A program made the position numbers and the translations under genes. The notes beneath the pieces are model-generated. The model ran no database searches, was not told the origin of the DNA, and saw nothing but the letters and a program-made list of their open reading frames with translations. From an uncultured Desulfurellaceae bacterium (GTDB taxonomy: Bacteria; Campylobacterota_A; Desulfurellia; Desulfurellales; Hippeaceae): a stretch of 7,478 nt of DNA. The stretch lies in assembly GCA_913056505.1 (NCBI GenBank), contig CAJXLZ010000047.1, positions 1 through 7,478 of the forward strand. The letters are read 5' to 3'. Below, one piece after another: positions 1-5,584 of this stretch. How positions within the stretch are numbered: position 1 is the first letter of the stretch; every line of letters starts with the position of its first letter.

Positions 1-75
1 TTTTAGTTCGATTACCTCTTCTTTTATAGAATTCCTAATTTGTTGAGCTAATTTTTTACCGTCTAATAGTATCAT
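1..75 (-). CDS. folD: FolD, methylenetetrahydrofolate dehydrogenase/cyclohydrolase (N-terminal fragment)
   Basis: Partial gene: only the first 25 codons are present and the rest lies beyond the left edge. The translation MILLDGKKLAQQIRNSIKEE, then VIELK, matches the N-terminus of FolD, where an (I/L)xDGKxxAxxIR element leads into the first helix. FolD is a cytoplasmic enzyme that interconverts 5,10-methylene-, 5,10-methenyl- and 10-formyl-tetrahydrofolate using NADP. The ATG at 75-73 has a good ribosome site, AAGGAA at 84-79, with GG five bases before the start. Only 11 bases separate it from the dacZ-like stop codon, so it is probably co-transcribed with the genes upstream. The catalytic lysine and the NADP-binding domain are outside the window, so integrity of the gene cannot be judged. 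The family call rests on this short but characteristic segment. Confidence 0.83.
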   Translation of the reverse strand, partial: MILLDGKKLAQQIRNSIKEEVIELK

Positions 76-86
76 ATGTTCCTTAC

Positions 87-968
87 CTATATAACTTTTT
101 CTATTCTCGTTATAACATTTCCATTTTTGAAAATTGTTACATCTCCAGTAGATTCAGAAACGGTAATACTTATGGCGTTGCTGACCGCAGTAATGGAAGC
201 TGCTGCTATATGTCTAGTTCCGAGTCCCTTGGGAATATCTTCAATATTAGCAGATGTCGATATATAAGCCCCAGCTGCCTGTATGACCCCATCTGAATCT
301 ATTATTATGCATCCATCTAAAAGACTATACTCTTTAAGCGTATCTTTAAGATTAACAAGCAATATATTTCTTTCTTCAGGTTTGTATCCCTTAAAAGGAT
401 TAAAAATCATCTGTTTTGTATTTTCAATAACCTTTTCTGAATCACCCAAAACAAAAATAGTTCCTACAGCTTTGCCTTCCCTTCCCTGGTTGGCAAGCTC
501 TAATGCTATACTTAAAATTTTTTCAAACACTTCAGGCTTAACTGACTCTTCAAGTTTTATGTCGCCTTTGTAGCTCAACAGCTCTTTTTCCTTAGATATG
601 TTCACAAAAATAGATGTGTCTATATTTGACATACCCGTTAAAGCTACCACATTTTCATCCTTTTTCAAAATTCCCGAGGATATACAGATAACAAGCGCAA
701 TTTTTATTTTATTAATCCTTGTATAGCTAATTGACGGCACCACAACAACAGATGTATTACTTATCGATTTTAGCTCATCAATTATACCTTCATCATCTCC
801 TTTTTTATCCTCATCTACAACGATTATCTTTTTTATGTCATTTTTAAAAATGTCGCTATTTACAATGTCTAATGCAAGAATATCTCCATAGTATAAGAGC
901 ACAGCAGTATTATCTACGCTTTTAGCCAGCTCCATTGACTTTTCTATAATAAAGTTATCTATTTTCAC
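87..968 (-). CDS. dacZ: DacZ/CdaZ-type diadenylate cyclase (PK_C-like domain plus DAC domain)
   Basis: A 293-residue protein predicted to make cyclic di-AMP from two ATP. Seen: residues about 1-135 resemble the pyruvate-kinase C-terminal-like domain that precedes the cyclase domain in archaeal DacZ/CdaZ, including a V-V-A-L-T-G segment at 107-112. Residues about 160-290 form a DAC (DisA_N) domain: EGKAVGTIFVLGD (164-176), NPFKGY (190-195), LLDGC (216-220), GLGTRH (248-253) and VSESTG (270-275). The signature motifs are altered: DGA reads D218-G219-C220, and RHR reads R252-H253-I254. The key Asp, Arg and His remain, so activity is plausible but not certain. No membrane segment or DisA DNA-binding domain is visible, so it is probably cytosolic. 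Translation starts at GTG (968-966); no other start codon is available in frame upstream before a stop. The gene overlaps the preceding small gene by 14 bases with only a weak ribosome site, suggesting translational coupling. 'DisA-like' would be an imprecise label. Confidence 0.82.
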   Translation of the reverse strand: MKIDNFIIEKSMELAKSVDNTAVLLYYGDILALDIVNSDIFKNDIKKIIVVDEDKKGDDEGIIDELKSISNTSVVVVPSISYTRINKIKIALVICISSGILKKDENVVALTGMSNIDTSIFVNISKEKELLSYKGDIKLEESVKPEVFEKILSIALELANQGREGKAVGTIFVLGDSEKVIENTKQMIFNPFKGYKPEERNILLVNLKDTLKEYSLLDGCIIIDSDGVIQAAGAYISTSANIEDIPKGLGTRHIAAASITAVSNAISITVSESTGDVTIFKNGNVITRIEKVI

Positions 969-1122
969 TTTTTTTATCTTCTTTCTTTTGATCCTTTTTC
1001 TTTAGCGTTAAATCAAATGTAAAATCAGGGCAATGAAGAGCGACATCGCCTGAACCAATAAATTTCTTTTTGCAGGTCGCCCTCCATGCGCATACAGAAC
1101 AGCTTATCTTCTTGTCTTCCAT
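955..1122 (-). CDS. Small cysteine-rich protein (Cys4, possible metal-binding), function unknown
   Basis: A 55-codon gene between leuA and the dacZ-like gene. Its product begins MEDKKISCSVCAWRATCKKK. Four cysteines, C8, C11, C17 and C31, are spaced C-x2-C-x5-C-x13-C, followed by PDFTFDLTLK and a lysine-rich charged tail (about 41-55). The pattern would suit a small zinc ribbon or an iron-sulphur site, but that is inference. There is no signal peptide or membrane segment. ATG (1122-1120) lies two bases after the leuA stop, without a clear ribosome site, so it is probably translated by coupling. Its end overlaps the dacZ-like start by 14 bases. Packing on both sides, the ordered cysteines and the lack of any competing gene support a real gene. 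I have an impression of similar small CxxC proteins in Clostridia next to cyclase genes, but cannot verify it. No function is assigned. Confidence 0.72.
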   Translation of the reverse strand: MEDKKISCSVCAWRATCKKKFIGSGDVALHCPDFTFDLTLKKKDQKKEDKKSENR

Positions 1123-1124
1123 AA

Positions 1125-2645
1125 TTACATATACATTAGCGCTTTATTTATAGCATCAAGATAAGCCTTTGCACTTGCCTCCACAATATCTGTTGCACTA
1201 CCTCTTCCCAAGATTGTTTTATCAATATCTTCAAAATACACCTTGACTATAACTTCACCTATTGCATCTTTGCCCTCCGTTATAGCCTTAATATCATAAC
1301 TTTTCAATTTACCCTTCACATATGTTAACCTTTCTAATGCCTTATATGTAGCATCAACAGGCCCGTCTCCTAATGCCGCATCTTCAAATATCTCTCCATT
1401 CTTGGTAAGTTTTATGGTTGCAGTAGGAGAAGTATTCGTGCCGGACACAACCTGAAGTGAGACAAGTTCATATATCTGAGGAACAATTTTGAATTTATCT
1501 TCTACTAAAGCCCTCAAATCCTCATCATATATTTCTTTCTTTTTATCGCACAAGGTCTTAAACTGTTCAAATACGCTGTTTATCTGATCTTTATCCAAAT
1601 TGTATCCCAGTTCTTTTAGTCTTTTATCTAAACCATGTTTACCTGAATGTTTTCCCAATACAAGTCTGCTTACATCAATGCCCACATCTTGCGGCTTCAT
1701 TATTTCATACGTACTTTTTTCCTTTATAACACCATCCTGGTGTATGCCTGCTTCATGCGCAAATGCATTTTCGCCCACTATAGCTTTATTGCGTTGTATA
1801 TGCAATCCTGTCAGTTTACTGACTAATCTGCTTGTTTTATAAATTTCTTTCGTGTTTATATCGGTATAACAACCTTTATAAAAATCTGCACGCGTTTTCA
1901 ATGCCATAACAACCTCTTCCAATGACGCATTTCCCGCACGCTCACCCAATCCATTTATCGTACATTCAACTTGGCCTGCGCCCGCAAGTACAGCAGACAA
2001 GGAGTTAGCCGTAGCCATTCCTAAATCGTTATGACAATGCACGCTTATAATAGCTTTATCAATATTAGGTATCTTATTTTTCAGGTATGTTATAAGTTCA
2101 TAATATTCCTGAGGCGTCGTATAGCCCACGGTATCGGGTATATTAATTGTAGTTGCACCGGCATTAATCACTTTTTCACATATATTGCACAGATAATCCC
2201 AATCGCTGCGCGTTGCATCCTCTGCCGAAAATTCAACATCATCGGTATAATTTCTTGCCAATTTTACGGCGTTCACTGCAGCATCTATTACGGCATCATA
2301 ATTCATACGCAGTTTTTTCTCAACATGCACGGGGCTTGTTGCTATAAATGTATGCAATCTTTTTCTCTCGGCAGGCGCAATAGCCTCGCCTGCTTTTTCC
2401 ACATCCCTTTTGGTTGCTCTTGCAAGGGATGCAATCACAGGACCTTTAACCTCCTTTGCCACCTGATTTATTGCATCAAAATCACCCGGGGATGCCGCTG
2501 CAAATCCGGCCTCTATGACATCAACGCCAAGCGTCGCTAGCTGATGAGCTATAAGTAATTTTTCTTGAGTATGCAGACTTGCACCCGGAGACTGTTCTCC
2601 ATCTCTCAACGTGGTATCAAATATTAATATTTTTCTTTCACTCAT
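1125..2645 (-). CDS. leuA: 2-isopropylmalate synthase
   Basis: LeuA condenses acetyl-CoA with 2-ketoisovalerate to give 2-isopropylmalate, the committed step of leucine synthesis. The protein has 506 residues, close to the usual full length of the bacterial class. The N-terminal TIM-barrel HMGL-like domain (about 5-270) carries DTTLRDGEQSPG (10-21, with R14 and D15), the metal-binding HCHND (203-207) and NGLGERAGN (231-239). The linker region has HEAGIHQDG (297-305) and GKHSG (341-345). The C-terminal LeuA dimer/allosteric domain (about 365-506) contains GDGPVDA (426-432) and GRGSATDIVEAS (480-491), consistent with leucine feedback inhibition. Homocitrate and citramalate synthases are relatives, but the overall match and the ilvBNC context favour LeuA. 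ATG at 2645 overlaps the pssA end by eight bases (ATGAGTGA), with a G-rich ribosome site at 2658-2652, six bases upstream. leuCDB do not follow it here. Confidence 0.96.
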   Translation of the reverse strand: MSERKILIFDTTLRDGEQSPGASLHTQEKLLIAHQLATLGVDVIEAGFAAASPGDFDAINQVAKEVKGPVIASLARATKRDVEKAGEAIAPAERKRLHTFIATSPVHVEKKLRMNYDAVIDAAVNAVKLARNYTDDVEFSAEDATRSDWDYLCNICEKVINAGATTINIPDTVGYTTPQEYYELITYLKNKIPNIDKAIISVHCHNDLGMATANSLSAVLAGAGQVECTINGLGERAGNASLEEVVMALKTRADFYKGCYTDINTKEIYKTSRLVSKLTGLHIQRNKAIVGENAFAHEAGIHQDGVIKEKSTYEIMKPQDVGIDVSRLVLGKHSGKHGLDKRLKELGYNLDKDQINSVFEQFKTLCDKKKEIYDEDLRALVEDKFKIVPQIYELVSLQVVSGTNTSPTATIKLTKNGEIFEDAALGDGPVDATYKALERLTYVKGKLKSYDIKAITEGKDAIGEVIVKVYFEDIDKTILGRGSATDIVEASAKAYLDAINKALMYM

Positions 2646-3372
2646 AATTTACCCCCCTATTTAAATTTTCTTCTTTCTTGAATAAAAATTTATAAGCCAC
2701 CTCTATCATACCCGACAGTGCATATAAAAAGGATATTAACGGTATAAATATATACGGCTTAAATATAACAAGCGACAATACAAAAATTATCAGTGCAAAT
2801 GTTCTGATGGATATGCCTTTTGTTGTACTAATCTTTTTAAAGCTTCTATATTTTAATGGACTTATCATTAAAAATGCAACAAAAAATGTTACAATCAAAA
2901 ATAAAAGTGCAAAGCTATTATAATCTATTTTAAATTTCAAAAACACAATAATTAAGCTTGCGGCTACAGCTGCGCCACCGGGTATAGGTAAACCTATGAA
3001 ATTAGAGTTATGGGATGCATGCACATTAAACCTAGCAAGTCTTAATGCACCGGTAAGTAAGAATAAAAATGATGCTATAATACCCAATCGGGCAAAATCA
3101 TGCAATACAAACACGTAAAGCAAAAATGCTGGAGCCACACCAAAACTAATCAAATCACTTAAAGAATCATATTCCACTCCGAATAAACTCTCAGTATGTG
3201 TGAGTCTCGCAACTTTGCCATCAAGATTATCAAACAACACAGCAAGCATAATCACCCATGCAGCAATTAAGAAATTACCCTTTTGAGCTTCCAATATGCT
3301 GTAAAATCCGGCTGCTATGTTGGCCGATGTAAATAAATTCGGCAATATATAAATGCTTCGATTCTTTACCAT
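2638..3372 (-). CDS. pssA: CDP-diacylglycerol–serine O-phosphatidyltransferase
   Basis: An integral membrane enzyme that joins CDP-diacylglycerol and serine to form phosphatidylserine, the substrate of the adjacent psd product. The CDP-alcohol phosphotransferase signature is complete: DG-x2-AR-x8-G-x3-D-x3-D at D51, G52, A55, R56, G65, D69 and D73, numbered from the chosen start. About six hydrophobic segments follow, ending in a charged tail. With the start chosen here the protein has 244 residues. The frame stays open to another ATG at 3420, but that start has no ribosome site, would overlap psd by 47 bases and would add 16 charged residues. The ATG at 3372 lies one base after the psd stop (TAGTATG), and from it the protein begins MVKNRSIYILPNLFT, as family members usually do. 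GGGAG lies about 12 bases upstream. The overlap with leuA suggests coupling. The serine specificity is supported mainly by the psd neighbour. Confidence 0.92.
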   Translation of the reverse strand: MVKNRSIYILPNLFTSANIAAGFYSILEAQKGNFLIAAWVIMLAVLFDNLDGKVARLTHTESLFGVEYDSLSDLISFGVAPAFLLYVFVLHDFARLGIIASFLFLLTGALRLARFNVHASHNSNFIGLPIPGGAAVAASLIIVFLKFKIDYNSFALLFLIVTFFVAFLMISPLKYRSFKKISTTKGISIRTFALIIFVLSLVIFKPYIFIPLISFLYALSGMIEVAYKFLFKKEENLNRGVNYE

Positions 3373-3373
3373 A

Positions 3374-4033
3374 CTATTTAAATACTCCCAAAACCGTCTC
3401 TCCGGCTTTAACCTTTTCATTTATATTAACAAAGTCTATAAATTCATCTTCAATATATATATCCACTCGGGATCCGAATCTAATCATCCCCAATATTTCG
3501 CCCCTTTTTAGGTTATCCCCCCTATTTTTATAACTCACTATTCTTCTTGCAATTATTCCGGCAATCTGAACCGTTACAATGTGTCTTTTATCCTCACTCT
3601 CTATAAAAAATGCGTTCTGCTCGTTATCCAACGAAGCTTTTTCTCTATACGCAGGTAGATATTTACCTCTATTATAAAGCGTATCAATCACTTTACCATC
3701 AACGGGAGATCTGTTGATATGCACATTGAACAGTGACATAAACACACTGATGCGCTTAACATCCTTCTTAAAAAAATACCTCTCATAAGCATCCGATTTA
3801 GATATTACCACACCATCTGCCGCAGACAGAACCGCATTTTTCATATCAGGTGCAATACGGTTTGGATTTCTGAAAAAGTACGTGCTGAATAAACCGAACC
3901 CAGCCGATAAAATAGACAGCGCCTTACTTTTTTTATATAAAAGCAAAGAGGAAGCTATCCCCCCCGCTATAAAGGGATATCCCTCTTTTGCTATCATATC
4001 GCTATCGTACGTTCTAATCTTATCAGCTTTCAT
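3374..4033 (-). CDS. psd: Phosphatidylserine decarboxylase proenzyme, short (archaeal/Rhizobium-like) form
   Basis: Converts phosphatidylserine to phosphatidylethanolamine using a pyruvoyl group made by self-cleavage. The 219-residue length fits the short PSD class. Two hydrophobic stretches (about 20-34 and 38-54) probably anchor it to the membrane, followed by FFRNP (53-57). The core has AADGVV (71-76) and VHINRSPVDGKV (104-115). The self-cleavage motif is FGSRVDIY (186-193): cleavage between G187 and S188 would give a beta chain of 187 residues and a 32-residue alpha chain bearing the pyruvoyl group. This GS motif replaces the LGST of the longer E. coli-type enzymes. ATG (4033-4031) is 17 bases after the ilvC stop, with a weak ribosome site, and the stop is one base before the pssA start. 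Together with pssA it completes the two steps from CDP-diacylglycerol to phosphatidylethanolamine. No signs of decay are visible. Confidence 0.95.
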   Translation of the reverse strand: MKADKIRTYDSDMIAKEGYPFIAGGIASSLLLYKKSKALSILSAGFGLFSTYFFRNPNRIAPDMKNAVLSAADGVVISKSDAYERYFFKKDVKRISVFMSLFNVHINRSPVDGKVIDTLYNRGKYLPAYREKASLDNEQNAFFIESEDKRHIVTVQIAGIIARRIVSYKNRGDNLKRGEILGMIRFGSRVDIYIEDEFIDFVNINEKVKAGETVLGVFK

Positions 4034-4050
4034 AATTGCTCATGTATAAA

Positions 4051-5073
4051 TTAATTCTTGCTCTTATCCACAGCTTTGGATTCTGCAATCCATGGCATCA
4101 TTTTTCTCAGCTTCTTGCCAACAATTTCCAAAGGATGATTGGCATCTTTTTTCAAAAGGGCATTAAACATAGGCCTTCCAGCTTTGTTCTCTAATATCCA
4201 ATCCTTTGCGAAAGTGCCATTTTGTATGTCGCGCAAAACCTCTTTCATTCTATCTTTAACAGAAGCATCAATAACTTTTGGGCCTTTAGTAACATCTCCA
4301 TATTTTGCTGTGTTTGAAATGGAATATCTCATATCAGATATTCCGCCCTCATACATTAAATCCACAATTAATTTCAATTCATGAAAAGTTTCAAAATAAG
4401 CCATTTCCTCAGGATATCCAGCCTCAACGAGCGTCTCAAACCCTGCTTTAACCAAAGATGTTACGCCGCCACATAAAACAGCCTGCTCTCCAAACAGATC
4501 CGTTTCCGTTTCATCCTTAAATGTTGTTTCGATAACGCCTGCTCTCGCTCCCCCATTTGCTGAAGCATAACTCAACGCAAGCTCTTTTGTATTGCCCGAA
4601 TAATCATTTTCCACAGCTATAAGCATAGGAACACCCCTGCCCTTTTCATATTCCCTTCTAACAAGATGTCCAGGGCCTTTTGGAGCTATCATCATAACAT
4701 TAATAGTATTCTTTGGAACAATTTGCCCGAAATGTATGTTAAAGCCATGGGCAAATGCCAGCGTATCATTATCTTCCAAATAAGGCGCTATAGATTTTTC
4801 ATATATTTCAGGCTGTAGCTCATCCGGTGCCAATATCATTATTACATCAGCCCATTTACTTGCATCCTCAACACTCATAACCTTCAAACCTGCCGCTTCT
4901 GCTTTCTTCCAGGACTTAGAATCTTCCCTTAGACCGACTGTAACATCACATCCAGAATCTTTTAAGTTATTTGAGTGCGCATAACCTTGTGATCCATAGC
5001 CTATTATTGCAACCTTTTTAGATTGTATTAACGATAAATCAGCATCCTTATCATAGTAAACATTCATAGACAT
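4051..5073 (-). CDS. ilvC: Ketol-acid reductoisomerase (class I)
   Basis: Rearranges and reduces 2-acetolactate or 2-aceto-2-hydroxybutyrate to the dihydroxy acids that IlvD uses, with a pyridine nucleotide and Mg2+. The 340-residue length is typical of the short class I enzyme. The N-terminal Rossmann domain has GYGSQG (25-30). The cofactor loop GLREDSKSW (47-55) keeps S52 and S54, which is consistent with NADPH preference (inference). AHG (108-110, H109) and PKGPGH (131-136, K132) follow. The C-terminal knotted domain carries the metal ligands expected at D192, E196, E228 and E232. The start is ATG 5073-5071 because AGGAGG (5088-5083) lies nine bases upstream; the alternative M3 would be 15 bases away. 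The ribosome site overlaps the ilvN stop (TAGGAGG), so the two genes are closely linked in translation. Confidence 0.97.
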   Translation of the reverse strand: MSMNVYYDKDADLSLIQSKKVAIIGYGSQGYAHSNNLKDSGCDVTVGLREDSKSWKKAEAAGLKVMSVEDASKWADVIMILAPDELQPEIYEKSIAPYLEDNDTLAFAHGFNIHFGQIVPKNTINVMMIAPKGPGHLVRREYEKGRGVPMLIAVENDYSGNTKELALSYASANGGARAGVIETTFKDETETDLFGEQAVLCGGVTSLVKAGFETLVEAGYPEEMAYFETFHELKLIVDLMYEGGISDMRYSISNTAKYGDVTKGPKVIDASVKDRMKEVLRDIQNGTFAKDWILENKAGRPMFNALLKKDANHPLEIVGKKLRKMMPWIAESKAVDKSKN

Positions 5074-5086
5074 AAAACAAAACCTC

Positions 5087-5566
5087 CTACTTTTTTTCTC
5101 TTATCATAGCCACTTTCCCCGTTCTCGCAAGTTCTTTTATTCCGAGAGGTTCCAACAGGTGCAAAATGGCATCAATTTTTCCTGAATCTCCGGTCATCTC
5201 TATTGTATACGAATCCGGAGAAACATCAACAATTTTGCCTCTAAATATATCAACAATTCTTAAAACTTCAGCACGCGTTCCTGAGTCTGTATGCATTTTA
5301 ATTAATACCATCTCTCTTTCCACGAAGGGTCTATCGCCATATTCCGTTACTTTTATGGTATCTATAAGCTTATTGAGCTGTTTTCCAATTTGTTCAAGCA
5401 CCGCATCATCACCCTCCGTAACAAGGGTCATTCTTGATAAATTAGGATCATTAATCGGCGCTACATTCAATTCTTCTATATTAAAGCCCCTTGCACTGAA
5501 TAAGTTTGCCACTCTCGATAACACACCAGGCTCATTTTCAACAATAATTGAGAATATTCTTTTCAT
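5087..5566 (-). CDS. ilvN: Acetolactate synthase small (regulatory) subunit
   Basis: Regulatory partner of IlvB: it raises catalytic activity and mediates valine feedback inhibition. At 159 residues it is the usual size of the bacterial small subunit. An N-terminal ACT domain (about 2-76) begins MKRIFSIIVENEPGVLSRV and is followed by the ALS small-subunit C-terminal domain (about 80-158). N11, G14, N29 and A36 are all present. In E. coli IlvH, changes at these positions are known to reduce valine sensitivity, so this subunit is probably valine-responsive (inference). The gene starts 18 bases after the ilvB stop, with AAGGAG about seven bases before its ATG, and it ends inside the ribosome site of ilvC. 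The gene could equally be called ilvH; the two names are used interchangeably outside enterics. Confidence 0.96.
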   Translation of the reverse strand: MKRIFSIIVENEPGVLSRVANLFSARGFNIEELNVAPINDPNLSRMTLVTEGDDAVLEQIGKQLNKLIDTIKVTEYGDRPFVEREMVLIKMHTDSGTRAEVLRIVDIFRGKIVDVSPDSYTIEMTGDSGKIDAILHLLEPLGIKELARTGKVAMIREKK

Positions 5567-5584
5567 AATAAAACTCCTTATTTA

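Noticed and set aside
76..573. Plus-strand open frames of 63 and 96 codons
   Set aside because: Both mirror the conserved cyclase domain region on the other strand and have no supporting context.
87..968. Annotation as DNA integrity scanning protein DisA
   Set aside because: DisA has its DAC domain at the N-terminus, followed by a helical spine and a DNA-binding HhH domain. Here the DAC domain is C-terminal and no HhH domain exists.
1600..1842. 80-codon plus-strand open frame
   Set aside because: Antisense to the conserved central part of leuA; no independent support.
2031..2540. 169-codon open frame on the plus strand, cysteine-rich
   Set aside because: It lies wholly antisense to leuA, whose protein is conserved across this stretch. 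The composition is an artefact of reading the complement, and no ribosome site or family match is apparent.
4139..4384. 81-codon plus-strand open frame
   Set aside because: Antisense to the ilvC metal-binding domain; no independent support.
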